Below are positions 1 to 9,107 of a DNA stretch of 64,000 nucleotides, piece by piece (within the stretch, counting starts at the first letter, position 1; the number at the start of each line of letters is the position of its first letter). The notes beneath the pieces were generated by a model, which was not told where the DNA came from, searched no databases, and saw only the letters and a list, made by a program, of their open reading frames with translations. The DNA is from Rhodospirillaceae bacterium. Its GTDB lineage: Bacteria; Pseudomonadota; Alphaproteobacteria; Rhodospirillales; Rhodospirillaceae. A program made the position numbers and the translations under genes. The stretch covers positions 248,001-312,000 of the forward strand of contig JAQWQC010000034.1 in the NCBI GenBank assembly GCA_029245025.1, read 5' to 3'.

Positions 1-664
1 CCGCGACCATAGTCAGGCCGATAACTTCTTCGGTAACTCCGAGTCCACGTGCAATTGTTGTTGCGCCGTTGACCAGTAGTTCAGTGCCAACCGCCACCCC
101 AAATAATCCGCCGAGAACCCAGATCGTTGCGCGCGCCGGTGATATAACATCGTCAGCCGCGACCTCGTCCATGTCGATCATGCTGAAGTCGTCGGTGCCA
201 TGCCTCTTTCCTTGAACATAAGAAAAAAATAGAAAGGCAAAAAGCAGTCCGACCATAATCGCCCCTGACAAGGCGGCAAAAGACCCCGTAAAAGCGAGTG
301 CAATAAAAAGCGCCGTCGCGCCCAACATCAAAAGGCTATCCCGTAAAAAATGATTTCGGTTGGCGGAAATGGGACACATGAGGGCGCCAGCGCCAATTAT
401 TAGGAGAATGTTGGCGATATTGCTGCCGACAACATTTCCAACTGCAATACCCGGTGCGCCAGCCATTGCAGCGCGGACACATACCACGAGTTCGGGCAAG
501 GAGGTGCCCAGGGCAACAATCGTGAGTCCGACCACAAGTGGTGAAATATTGAGCCGCGTCGCGACGGCCACAGCCCCCCGGATAAGATAGTCTGCACCGC
601 CGCTCAACAAAACCAAACCAACAATGAGGTAGGCGTAGGGGATAAGACTCGTCAACACGTTCAC
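1..664 (-). CDS. Calcium/sodium antiporter, YrbG family (partial, C-terminus outside window)
   Basis: Reading the reverse strand from a GTG at 664 gives about 221 residues of a hydrophobic membrane protein that runs off the left edge. The first half carries the exchanger alpha-repeat signature: GLTIVALGTSLPEL, then GNVVGSNIANILLIIG. A second copy begins near the edge (VIGLTMVA), as expected for the duplicated alpha-1/alpha-2 fold of Na+/Ca2+ exchangers. A polar acidic loop around residue 150 separates the halves. An in-frame TAA lies two codons upstream of the GTG, so the start is GTG 664 or GTG 658. The family is an inner-membrane exchanger that extrudes Ca2+ against Na+ or H+; ion specificity is not readable from sequence. 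Confidence 0.9.
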   Translation of the reverse strand, partial: MNVLTSLIPYAYLIVGLVLLSGGADYLIRGAVAVATRLNISPLVVGLTIVALGTSLPELVVCVRAAMAGAPGIAVGNVVGSNIANILLIIGAGALMCPISANRNHFLRDSLLMLGATALFIALAFTGSFAALSGAIMVGLLFAFLFFSYVQGKRHGTDDFSMIDMDEVAADDVISPARATIWVLGGLFGVAVGTELLVNGATTIARGLGVTEEVIGLTMVA

Positions 665-763
665 CCATTAGGAAGCTGCTCTCGAAGTGTCCTACGCGCG
701 CCAGCAAGCCTTGGCAAGCGTCTGTATTCTTGCCTCGTCTCTTCCTTGGAGGTATCAAGTCCC

Positions 764-991
764 ATGTCTGAGAAACAGAGTTCTGATAACCAACAAGTAC
801 CACTACCCAGGCAGCCAATGGAGCGCAAGCTGCTCCTTGTCTTGTCGCTCGTCCTTGTCGCCGTCTGGCTTGTGTATCTGGTTGTCGCGCCTAGCCCGGA
901 AGCTGAGTCCGGTTCTGGGGCGAATGTGCCATTGGGTCGCGAGAGTGGGGGTGCTGAAATCGGCCAAATTGCGGGCTTTACTGGGCTTTGA
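764..991 (+). CDS. Small single-pass membrane protein, unknown function
   Basis: This 75-residue protein has a polar N-terminus, one hydrophobic segment (about residues 22-43, LLLVLSLVLVAVWLVYLVV) and a short polar tail. The ATG at 764 is preceded by a good ribosome site (GGAGGT, 748-753), which supports translation. It is divergent from the exchanger gene. I do not recognise the family. Topology suggests a signal-anchored protein with its C-terminal tail in the periplasm. Confidence 0.55.
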   Translation: MSEKQSSDNQQVPLPRQPMERKLLLVLSLVLVAVWLVYLVVAPSPEAESGSGANVPLGRESGGAEIGQIAGFTGL

Positions 992-1104
992 GAACCGAAT
1001 AAACGGGCGGAGATGACGGCCTGGGGAGCGTCCTCGCTTGGCCACCAGTAGTGCTTTAAACTGACCAAGCGTTGATCATTCACTCCAATCGAGAGAGGTG
1101 GGTC

Positions 1105-1632
1105 ATGATCGCGTCACGACTATCCTTACTGCAGTCTGTTTTGGGTGCATGCGTAATCGCCTGTCATTTCATGCTTCCCTGCTCTTCGGCAATGGCTATG
1201 GGGTCGGATGGTTCAGACATCGAAGATGCAGAGCTGGCCATTGAAGATGGTGATTTTGAAACGGCCGCTGATTTATTACGTACGGCCATAGAAGATGATC
1301 CAGGCAATGCGGATGCTTACAATTACCTAGCTTTCAGTCAACGCAACATGGGTCAAACAGACGAAGCCATGGAAAATTACGCCCGAGCGCTGGAGCTCAG
1401 CCCCGATCACAAGTATACTATTGAGTATCAAGGTGAGCTCTATCTTCAATTGGGCAATAAAGCTGGCGCTGAGGCGAACCTTCAGCGGCTCAGTGAACTA
1501 TTGCGGTTTTCGGTGTCCAAAACCGCCCCCGCCTGGCGTGGCAATAGTCACCACGTCGCCAGGTTCGACGTCAGTGGCATCTGCGTAGGCGAGTGTTTGG
1601 ATGTCACCGTTGGCTCGTTCCACCTGTGTTAA
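1105..1632 (+). CDS. Small exported TPR protein with abnormal C-terminus
   Basis: The ATG at 1105 follows a purine-rich site (GAGAGAGGTGGG) and begins a signal peptide with a hydrophobic stretch up to about residue 30. Two TPR units follow: a first helix pair with ETAADLLRTAIEDDPGNADAY and a second with DEAMENYARALELSPDH. This matches a common group of short periplasmic alphaproteobacterial TPR proteins. From about base 1498 the frame runs for 135 nt antisense through the 3' end of the convergent oxoprolinase gene. That stretch has no TPR character, so the normal C-terminal end appears lost or replaced. It may be a truncated gene using a fortuitous stop. Confidence 0.65.
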   Translation: MIASRLSLLQSVLGACVIACHFMLPCSSAMAMGSDGSDIEDAELAIEDGDFETAADLLRTAIEDDPGNADAYNYLAFSQRNMGQTDEAMENYARALELSPDHKYTIEYQGELYLQLGNKAGAEANLQRLSELLRFSVSKTAPAWRGNSHHVARFDVSGICVGECLDVTVGSFHLC

Positions 1633-4600
1633 TCCAGGTTGGCCGTCGTGTCCGCCTTCCAATCCGAAGGGCGCTGTGGTGCGACGGCCGGCGAGCATGG
1701 CGACAGACATAGGTTCAAGAAAACGAATGCGCCGGACAGCACCATCGCCGCCGCAGCGTTCGCCCACCCCACCTGAATCTTTTCGAACGCCGAAGGACTC
1801 TAGGAGAACCGGGTACCTCCATTCCAGAACCTCTGGGTCTGTTAGCCTAGAGTTTGTCATGTGGCTGTGCACCGCATCTGCTCCGTCAAAACCTGGCCCG
1901 GCTCCTGTGCCACCACACAAGGTTTCATAGTATTGGTAATCGGTATTTCCGAACGTCAGATTGTTCATTGTGCCCTGACTGGCAGCGAGCCGATTGATAG
2001 CGCCATAAAGGGCGTCACAGATAACCTGAGATGTTTCCACATTCCCGGCGACGACGGCAGCGGGAGAGGTCGGGTTCAGCATTGAACCTTCGGGAATGAC
2101 AAGCGTCAGAGGTTTAAGGCATCCCTCATTCAACGGGATGTCGTCGTTCACCAAGGTGCGAAAGACGTAGAGCACGGCGGCACGGCAAACGGCGGCTGGC
2201 GCATTATAGTTAGTCGGCCGCTGGTTTGAAGTGCCGCTAAAATCGACCGTCGCTGCTCGAGCCGGGCGATCAATTGATATGGCGACGTGAATCTCGCCGC
2301 CGTCATCCATTGGAGCAATAAAGTGCCCTTCTTGCAGTGAGTCGATGACCCTTCGGACCGATTCCTCGGCGTTGTCTTGGACGTGATCGGTATAGGCTTT
2401 AACGCCCTCCAGCCCGTAATGAGAGATTATGGCCCGCAGTTCCGTAGCTCCTTTGGTGCAGGCTGCGACCTGCGCCCGGAGATCGGCGATGTTTTGATCT
2501 GGTGTGCGTGCAGGATGTAAACCAGATGCGAGAGTTGACCGTATTTCCTCCTCCAGCAGCACACCGTTCCGGACAAGTGGAGCGGCATCGAACAGCACGC
2601 CCTCATCGTCGATTGAGCGACTGTTTGGCGGCATGGAACCGGGTGTCATGCCGCCTATGTCAGCATGGTGTCCACGGGCCGCGACAAAGAACACGCGTTC
2701 ACCCGTCGAAGCGTCATGCACTGGCGCGACGACAGTGACATCGGGTAGGTGGGTGCCCCCGTTGTAAGGTGCGTTGGTAATAAAAGCATCGCAAGATTCC
2801 ATCGTCGAACCATGTGCTTCGATAACAGCGCGTACGCTTTCACCCATCGATCCAAGATGGACCGGCATGTGCGGAGCGTTGGCGACTAGAGCGCCGCTGG
2901 CATCGAATACAGCACAAGAAAAGTCCAACCGCTCCTTAATGTTGACGGAGTGGGCTGTATTCTGAAGTGCCGCGCCCATTTGTTCGGCAATGGACATAAA
3001 CAGACTATTGAAGATCTCGACCAGAACTGGGTTGGCTGTTGTGTCCAAGGCCGAGGTTGCAGATCTAGGTGTGTAACGGGTCAGGATAAGGCGCCAGGAT
3101 TGGTCGATGTCGGCCCGCCACCCTTTTTCTATGACTGTGGTGGCGTTTTTATCGATCAAGAGCGCCGGCCCATTGATGCTTTGCCCTGGTGTTAGCGATT
3201 CTGACTCGTAAACAGGAACCGTTTGCCAAGCGCTGTTTGACCAAATCGCTACGCGTTCCAGGGGTACAGACTCGTCTGAGTGGGCGTTTGTCAGATCGCT
3301 TTTGTGTAGCGGTGCACCACCGCCGCTGGCTTCAGATGTAATTGTCTCGACAACGAGTCCTTTTCCTGATTGCGAGAATCCAAACAACTTTTTGTGTTGG
3401 GTCTCGAACTTCTCTAGAGCGCACTCAAACGTACTAGCTTTTATGGGGATGGCTGAGTCTGATCCGTCGTACCGAACATGTAGGTGTTCGCTAATCTCAA
3501 CTTCCTCTTCTGGCACCCCTTGAGCGACAAGACCACTAAGGGCAAGAGAGGTAAGGGACGCCAATGCTTCTGTTATCTGATCGAAAAATGATTCATCTAG
3601 TGGCAAGGCGATCGTTTGTTCTTTGAGTACTCGGAGGTTGGCCAATCCCATGCCATAGGCGGATAAAACACCAGCGAAGGGTGGAATAAAAATCTGATTC
3701 ATACCAAGGCTGTCGGCAACGCGGCAGGCGTGCTGTCCTCCAGCGCCACCGAAACAGACCAAAGTGTATTTAGAAACGTCGTGCCCGCGTTGCACCGATA
3801 TCGTTTTGATCGCGCGCGCCATGTTTTCCACCGCGAGCGTCAAGAATCCATCCGCCAATGCTTCAGGTGTGTGTTTGACATCTAGGGTTTCAGTAACCTG
3901 GTCGGCCAGGCCTTCAAAGGCAGTGCGTACAGCCTCCGAATCTAAAGGCTGTGACGCATTTTTTCCAAAAACTGCCGGGAAGTGGGCTGGCTGGATGCGT
4001 CCGAGCAACACATTGCAGTCTGTAATGGTGAGGGGACCGCCTCGCCGGTAGGCGGTAGGGCCAGGGTCTGAACCTGCGCTTTCGGGTCCGACTCTAAGGC
4101 GTAGGCCATCGAAGAGACATCGAGAGCCACCGCCAGCCGCAACCGTATGGATGTCCATCATCGGGGCGCGCAATCGGATACCGGCGACTGTCGTATCAAA
4201 GGTGCGCTCAAGGGATCCTGCGTAATGGGATACGTCGGTCGAGGTGCCGCCCATGTCGAACCCTATGATCTGGTCGAAGCCGGCAGTGGTTGCGACGCCC
4301 ACCATCCCTACCGCGCCACCTGCAGGACCAGATAGAATGGCATCTTTGCCGCGAAATTTCTGGGCATCGGTCAAGCCGCCGTTCGACTGCATAAAAAGAA
4401 CGCGGGCATTGCCAACATTGCTTGCGACTTGCTCTACGTATCGGCGCAGTTCAGGAGACAGATAAGCGTCCGCGACCGCGGTATCGCCGCGACCCACCAG
4501 TTTCATCAAAGGGATGACATCATGGGAGGCTGATACTTGAGTGAATCCGACCTCTTTTGCGATCTGAGACACCACCTTTTCATGAGCCGGGTATCGGTAT

Positions 4601-5097
4601 GCATGAAGAAGAGCGATGGCAACAGACCGGAACCCTTTTGCGAACCCTTTTTGCAAACCCACGCGCAAGGCCGCCGTATCAAGGGGTGTTTCCACTGTCC
4701 CGTCGGCGAAGAGACGTTCTGGCACTTCCAGGACGTCAGAGTAGAGCATCGAGGGTTTTCGAATATTGAGGTCAAACAGAGTTGGACGCTGTTGGGTGCC
4801 AATCCGAAGGGCGTCCCCAAAGCCTCGGGTAATTGCCAAAAGTGTTGGCGCGCCTTTGCGTTCCAATAACGCGTTGGTGGCAACCGTCGTCCCCATCTTT
4901 ATGGCGTCGACGATATCGCTTCCAATAGGCTCGTCTTCGGTAAGGCCTAAAATCTGCCTTACGCCAGCTACCGCTGAGTCACTGTAGTGTTCAGGATTTT
5001 CAGATAACAACTTCGCGGTTTGCAACCCTCCATTCGGGTCCCGCGCGACGATATCTGTGAACGTGCCACCGCGATCAATCCAAAATTGCCAGCCCAT
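1498..5097 (-). CDS. Fused hydantoinase A/B, 5-oxoprolinase (ATP-hydrolysing) family
   Basis: This protein has 1199 residues from the ATG at 5097. That start was chosen because it gives [17 protein letters not shown], the conserved N-terminus; the frame stays open 25 codons further upstream. The N-terminal half is a HyuA-type ATPase with actin-like motifs (DRGGTFTD, later [10 protein letters not shown] and [15 protein letters not shown]). From about residue 690 a HyuB domain follows ([15 protein letters not shown], then [14 protein letters not shown]). The one-chain A+B architecture is that of 5-oxoprolinase, which opens 5-oxo-L-proline to glutamate in glutathione turnover. Hydantoin or N-methylhydantoin substrates cannot be excluded. 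The C-terminus [11 protein letters not shown] is typical and complete. Confidence 0.88.
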   Translation of the reverse strand: MGWQFWIDRGGTFTDIVARDPNGGLQTAKLLSENPEHYSDSAVAGVRQILGLTEDEPIGSDIVDAIKMGTTVATNALLERKGAPTLLAITRGFGDALRIGTQQRPTLFDLNIRKPSMLYSDVLEVPERLFADGTVETPLDTAALRVGLQKGFAKGFRSVAIALLHAYRYPAHEKVVSQIAKEVGFTQVSASHDVIPLMKLVGRGDTAVADAYLSPELRRYVEQVASNVGNARVLFMQSNGGLTDAQKFRGKDAILSGPAGGAVGMVGVATTAGFDQIIGFDMGGTSTDVSHYAGSLERTFDTTVAGIRLRAPMMDIHTVAAGGGSRCLFDGLRLRVGPESAGSDPGPTAYRRGGPLTITDCNVLLGRIQPAHFPAVFGKNASQPLDSEAVRTAFEGLADQVTETLDVKHTPEALADGFLTLAVENMARAIKTISVQRGHDVSKYTLVCFGGAGGQHACRVADSLGMNQIFIPPFAGVLSAYGMGLANLRVLKEQTIALPLDESFFDQITEALASLTSLALSGLVAQGVPEEEVEISEHLHVRYDGSDSAIPIKASTFECALEKFETQHKKLFGFSQSGKGLVVETITSEASGGGAPLHKSDLTNAHSDESVPLERVAIWSNSAWQTVPVYESESLTPGQSINGPALLIDKNATTVIEKGWRADIDQSWRLILTRYTPRSATSALDTTANPVLVEIFNSLFMSIAEQMGAALQNTAHSVNIKERLDFSCAVFDASGALVANAPHMPVHLGSMGESVRAVIEAHGSTMESCDAFITNAPYNGGTHLPDVTVVAPVHDASTGERVFFVAARGHHADIGGMTPGSMPPNSRSIDDEGVLFDAAPLVRNGVLLEEEIRSTLASGLHPARTPDQNIADLRAQVAACTKGATELRAIISHYGLEGVKAYTDHVQDNAEESVRRVIDSLQEGHFIAPMDDGGEIHVAISIDRPARAATVDFSGTSNQRPTNYNAPAAVCRAAVLYVFRTLVNDDIPLNEGCLKPLTLVIPEGSMLNPTSPAAVVAGNVETSQVICDALYGAINRLAASQGTMNNLTFGNTDYQYYETLCGGTGAGPGFDGADAVHSHMTNSRLTDPEVLEWRYPVLLESFGVRKDSGGVGERCGGDGAVRRIRFLEPMSVAMLAGRRTTAPFGLEGGHDGQPGLTQVERANGDIQTLAYADATDVEPGDVVTIATPGGGGFGHRKPQ

Positions 5098-5337
5098 AGA
5101 ATCCGTAGAGTTAGAGAGAAACAAAATAAACCAGAGTGGTCTCAGGGTTCCATGACGTCTCTGCGGACGCAAGCCTTAGTGCGGACTTTATATAAGTGTC
5201 TCAGAGCGGTACATTTGATGCGGTTCAGTAAGATTTCAAATAAATTTCAAATAGCAATCATGCCGCAGCGAGGACCTATCATTTTATCATTCCTAAATCG
5301 TCCCGATTGTCAGTCTTCATTTACAGTTGAGTTCTGA

Positions 5338-7158
5338 GTGGAAAATTTTTTGTCACCGAAGTTAGCCGCTGTCCTCGATAGGGGAATGGCCCTTCACCGG
5401 GCTGGGAATCTGAGCGCGGCCCTTGAGGCGTACAACAAGGTTCTCAAGAAGCAACCCCGCCAACCGGATGCTTTGTCTTTCAAGGGGGTCGCATTGATGC
5501 GGCTGGGAGATGCCGAGGGTGCCGTCAAATTATTGAGCCTGGCCGCAAAACGGCGGCCAGAAGACGCGATCATCTTAAATGACCTGGGTATGGCGCAAGA
5601 AGCTATGGGTGACGCTGACTCGGCTTATCAAACATTCCAGAAAGCCTATGAACTTGATCCCGCATTGCCAGCAGCGTTGGTCAATATGGCAAGATACGGT
5701 TTGGCTGCCGGTGATGCTGACGAGGCTTTGGTTCAGGCTGATCGAGCAATCAAGGCGCAACCCGGTTTTGTCCAAGCCTACAATGTGCGTGGCTTGGCTC
5801 TTCAGGCCCTTTATAGGAAGGATGAGGCTCTCATCGCCTATGCAGCCGCCCTGGCCCAATCACCAAACGATGCGGACGCTTTGTTCAATAAGGGAGAGCT
5901 GCTTCGGCAAATGGGCACTGAGGATGGGGCGTTGACCGCTCTTGAGCGGGCAATACAGGCCACTGCTGAAGGTTCGCGGGTCTGGGTCAAAGCCGCAATG
6001 ACCATCGGTCTGATACAGGCGTCTCAGGGAGACCACGAGGCCGCTATGCGGCTCTACAATAGGGTGCTGGAACAGGCACCCTCTGACGTTTCCACGCTGA
6101 TCAATCGTGGCGAGCTCAAACAAAAACTTGGAGATATCGACGGGGCGGACGCAGATTTCTCTGCCGCTCTCGACATCGACAATGAGAGCCCCATTGCACG
6201 GTTTAATAAGGCTTGCGGGTACCTTCTCAGCGGTGATTGGGCGGCAGGATGGGATGCTCATGAGGCACGGTGGTCTATTGGTGACCCTTCATTGCACTCT
6301 CGTGCCCGTGGAATCGCCAAATGGGATGGAGCATTCAAGGGTGGACTTAAGGTGTTGGTTTGGGGCGAACAAGGCCTTGGCGACCAGGTGCTGTTTTCTG
6401 GTTTGATTAGAGATCTGGTGTGTAGTGGGCTGGATCTTACTGTGGAGCTCGATCAACGCATGGTACCGCTATTACAGCGCAGCTTCCCAGACTTGAATGT
6501 GGTGTCCTACGATTCCTTGCAGCCAGATGAGCTGTTATCTTTCGACGCTCAAATCGCTCTTGGGTCGCTTGGTCGATTCCTAAGGCGGTCACCCGAGGCG
6601 TTTCCAGAAGCTGAATCTTACCTTACTGCGGATGCAGAGCATGCTCGTCGCCTGCGTCAAAAATATCTCGATGCCGCCGCTGGCCGGAAAGTCGTGGGCG
6701 TCGCGTGGAACAGCGTTAACCCTAGTAGCGGTGTTGCTAAGTCTTTGCCGCTGAATCAATGGGGTCCAATTCTGAAGCCAGAGGATGCCACCTTTGTTTC
6801 ACTGCAATATGGCGATGTCGCAGACGATGTTAGAGCAGCGTCGACGGCGGCAGGTGTCGATATACTCGTAGACGAAGAGATTGATCCAATTGCGGATTTC
6901 GATGGTGCCGCCGCGCAAATTGCTGCCATGGACTTAATTATCTCCACGTCGAACACCGCGGTACATGTCGCCGGAGCACTTGGTGTGCCCACTTGGGTGA
7001 TGGTGCCGATTGCCCCTAACTGGCGCTGGGGCTTCGACGGGCAATCGGCGCCCTGGTACCCTAATCTCAGACTTTTCAGGCAAGCCAGCTATGGAGAATG
7101 GGATTCGGTGATTGCCGAGGTTGCCGATGCTTTTGAAGCATGGCGCAAGGACGCCTAG
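5338..7158 (+). CDS. TPR-repeat protein with C-terminal GT9-like glycosyltransferase domain
   Basis: This is a 606-residue protein with a GTG start at 5338; ATG 5386 is an alternative. The N-terminal 300 or so residues are tandem TPR units (repeated ALxxxGDxxxAxxxxxxAL patterns). From about residue 335 the protein switches to an alpha/beta domain opening LKVLVWGEQGLGDQVLFSG and ending with an NTAVHVAGALGVPTWVM segment. The latter resembles the nucleotide-sugar side of ADP-heptose-type (GT9) transferases. Such TPR-GT proteins occur in alphaproteobacterial surface glycan and flagellin modification regions, but no such genes are adjacent here. Acceptor and donor are unknown. It ends with TAG in a 4-bp CTAG overlap with the convergent DUF1501 gene. 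Confidence 0.8.
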   Translation: MENFLSPKLAAVLDRGMALHRAGNLSAALEAYNKVLKKQPRQPDALSFKGVALMRLGDAEGAVKLLSLAAKRRPEDAIILNDLGMAQEAMGDADSAYQTFQKAYELDPALPAALVNMARYGLAAGDADEALVQADRAIKAQPGFVQAYNVRGLALQALYRKDEALIAYAAALAQSPNDADALFNKGELLRQMGTEDGALTALERAIQATAEGSRVWVKAAMTIGLIQASQGDHEAAMRLYNRVLEQAPSDVSTLINRGELKQKLGDIDGADADFSAALDIDNESPIARFNKACGYLLSGDWAAGWDAHEARWSIGDPSLHSRARGIAKWDGAFKGGLKVLVWGEQGLGDQVLFSGLIRDLVCSGLDLTVELDQRMVPLLQRSFPDLNVVSYDSLQPDELLSFDAQIALGSLGRFLRRSPEAFPEAESYLTADAEHARRLRQKYLDAAAGRKVVGVAWNSVNPSSGVAKSLPLNQWGPILKPEDATFVSLQYGDVADDVRAASTAAGVDILVDEEIDPIADFDGAAAQIAAMDLIISTSNTAVHVAGALGVPTWVMVPIAPNWRWGFDGQSAPWYPNLRLFRQASYGEWDSVIAEVADAFEAWRKDA

Positions 7159-8459
7159 CTGGCGCTAGACGTTGTGTTGCTTGCAACCGCCGCGCCCGTA
7201 ATCGCACTGTCATCACCGTTGATGATTCCCAGTGGGCTGTAGGCGACAGTGGGGAACACAGTGTCCAAAGAGGGGCTGTTGTGCCTCTTGGCCAGAATTT
7301 CGGCGATGACCTGACGATAGTCAGTTGTCACGGCCAGATCACCGTTATCCAAATCCGATGGGCTTAGGCCAGGCCAGGCACCGTACATTTGTCCACCGTT
7401 AGCGTTGCCCGATAAGACCATCATGATAGATCCGGAGCCATGGTCGGTGCCGGCACTTGCGTTTTCATTCAGCCGGCGACCGAACTCGGTCATGAACACT
7501 AAGGTGATGCGGTCGCGATACTCAGCCACATCTTCCCAAAACGCGCTCAGTGATTGGGACAGTTCAGTGACATTATTTCTAAATTCGTTGAGTAGATTGT
7601 TGTGGTGGTCCCATCCGCCCTGATCGACGGTCGCCACATCAAGCCCAACGTCCATCTTGATGAGAGCCGCTAAATTGCGCAGAGAACTTGAAAGCGGTCC
7701 GTTGGTATAGGCTGGACCAGTTTCGCTTTCACCCTCACCTTCGCCTTCACCCTCTGCGGCTACCAGCTCTTCGAGTTTAAGTTGGACCGTATTGATTGCC
7801 TCGATTGTTTGCTGAGCAACCTGCTGGTAGGCGGAGCTACCCGAGTTTAATCCGGCAATGACATTGGCGTTCACATCGCCACCAACGACATTGAAGTTGT
7901 TTACGTCAGGGATGCTAACGGCTTGCGGATAACCCAGCAGTGAGATCGGGTTGCTCGATGCCGTCGAGATGGTCGACAAAAGTGGGCGGTCGGCCGTTAG
8001 TGTTTCAACATGCCGTGTCAGCCAGCCAGACAAAATATTGTCTTCGTTGTCGGCGACGCCACGTTCCATCATGTCTTGCGTTTTAAAATGGCTGCGGTTT
8101 TCCGTAGGGACGCCTGCCGCATGAATCAGGGCAAGATCACCAGACGTGTACAGATCATTGAGTTCAGGGGCGCCGGGGTTCATGAAGAAGTCAACGCCAT
8201 CTAATCCGTTCGCCATTGCTATGCCTGCATTGGCGCCGGAGGATTGCACGGCGAGGGAGGGGCGGGCCTGTTGGTAAAAGGAGTCCTCAGAAGGCGCGGC
8301 CAATTGAAGCCCATCGATGCCGCCACGGGCGAACATGACAACCAGTATTTCATCACTGGTGCTCTCAGCCGCCATTGAAACGCGGAGTCCGGGGCCTGCG
8401 GACGCCATAAATGCGCCGCCTGAAGCACCGAGAAGAAGGTTTCTGCGTGTAATTCTCAT
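7155..8459 (-). CDS. DUF1501 family exported protein (Tat signal)
   Basis: This 434-residue protein starts with a twin-arginine signal (ITRRNLLLGASGG), indicating folded export to the periplasm. The body matches DUF1501: an early ARGGIDGLQ segment, GGWDHHNNL in the middle, and FMTEFGRR followed by GTDHGSGSIMMVLSG near the end. This is an alkaline-phosphatase-like, sulfatase-related fold whose substrate is not established. A low-complexity Gly-Glu run (about residues 236-245) is encoded by 6-bp repeats near 7729-7754. The family normally sits beside a DUF1800 gene. Here the matching upstream position holds only a decayed fragment, so this protein may now act without its partner. Confidence 0.88.
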   Translation of the reverse strand: MRITRRNLLLGASGGAFMASAGPGLRVSMAAESTSDEILVVMFARGGIDGLQLAAPSEDSFYQQARPSLAVQSSGANAGIAMANGLDGVDFFMNPGAPELNDLYTSGDLALIHAAGVPTENRSHFKTQDMMERGVADNEDNILSGWLTRHVETLTADRPLLSTISTASSNPISLLGYPQAVSIPDVNNFNVVGGDVNANVIAGLNSGSSAYQQVAQQTIEAINTVQLKLEELVAAEGEGEGEGESETGPAYTNGPLSSSLRNLAALIKMDVGLDVATVDQGGWDHHNNLLNEFRNNVTELSQSLSAFWEDVAEYRDRITLVFMTEFGRRLNENASAGTDHGSGSIMMVLSGNANGGQMYGAWPGLSPSDLDNGDLAVTTDYRQVIAEILAKRHNSPSLDTVFPTVAYSPLGIINGDDSAITGAAVASNTTSSAS

Positions 8460-8613
8460 GGTCTGTCTCCTAACGGAACGAAAATTCTTCGGTGGTTGAA
8501 CTAAGCGAATCTAGGCGTTTGAACGCGTCTTCCATGGTCTGGGCATAACCAAAGTTAAGGCTCGTCATTATGCTGGCTAAGCTGCTTGCAGCATCAACAA
8601 CAAGAGCTTTCTG

Positions 8614-8983
8614 TCACCGGGATAAGAACTGACTCAGGGACAGTGACAAGAAAGCGAGATCACATGGGGTACTGAACACGTTTCTCTGGGTTGGCATTTC
8701 CTTGTTGGTTTCAACTGCTTCGTTGTTTCATTTTGTGGAAATTTTTCCAAGAAACACAAGTTAATACTGAGTTCCAGGTTGTCAGACTAGCTGTGGTCGA
8801 AAACCAATAGCCGTTTACATCTGACCGACCATTGGGCGCGGGCCATGTAAAAAGGCTGTCCTTGAGCGACTCGGGGACATTATTCATCGCCGGGCGGGCG
8901 TTCACCAGTGTGTCAGTCTTGCGGTAAACGGCCATGAGCTGCTTGAAGGGACGGCGGATCCTGGTTTGCGGGCTTGCTGACAC
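8614..8983 (-). pseudogene. DUF1800 gene remnant (C-terminal fragment, frameshifted)
   Basis: The reverse strand from about 8983 encodes TRIRRPFKQLMAVYRKTD, then LFTWPAPNGRSDVNGYW and LTTWNSVL. These line up with the C-terminal part of DUF1800 proteins as I know them (the RRPxE..V.ALR, LFxWPxPDGYxDT..W and LLARWN pattern). After about 8711 that frame stops. A sequence like the family's terminal segment (LSLSQFLSR, stop at 8614-8616) continues in another frame. The N-terminal three quarters is missing. Its place just upstream of DUF1501 on the same strand is the usual operon position. Confidence 0.7.
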
Positions 8984-9053
8984 TCATTATATGCGCCCAG
9001 GCAACCCTTTGGATGTATTGGTTCGTGAGGATTCGCCCATCCCATTTGTCGCA

Positions 9054-9083
9054 ATAAAAAAGGGCTAGCACTGGGCTAGCCCC
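9054..9083 (-). terminator. Rho-independent terminator of the TonB-receptor gene
   Basis: On the minus strand, GGGCTAGC pairs perfectly with GCTAGCCC (plus-strand arms 9062-9069 and 9075-9082, 5-nt loop) and is followed by TTTTTTA. It lies 25 nt past the stop of the receptor gene. Confidence 0.85.
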
Positions 9084-9107
9084 TTGGTATTTGTTGTGAG
9101 GCTTGTA

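Noticed and set aside
1498-2085. Plus-strand open frames within the oxoprolinase gene
   Set aside because: They are antisense shadows of a well-conserved HyuB domain and show no domain of their own.
7720-7760. Short hexanucleotide repeats in the DUF1501 gene as a phase-variable tract
   Set aside because: The units are imperfect and multiples of three, so copy change would only alter the length of a Gly-Glu linker, not switch the gene off.
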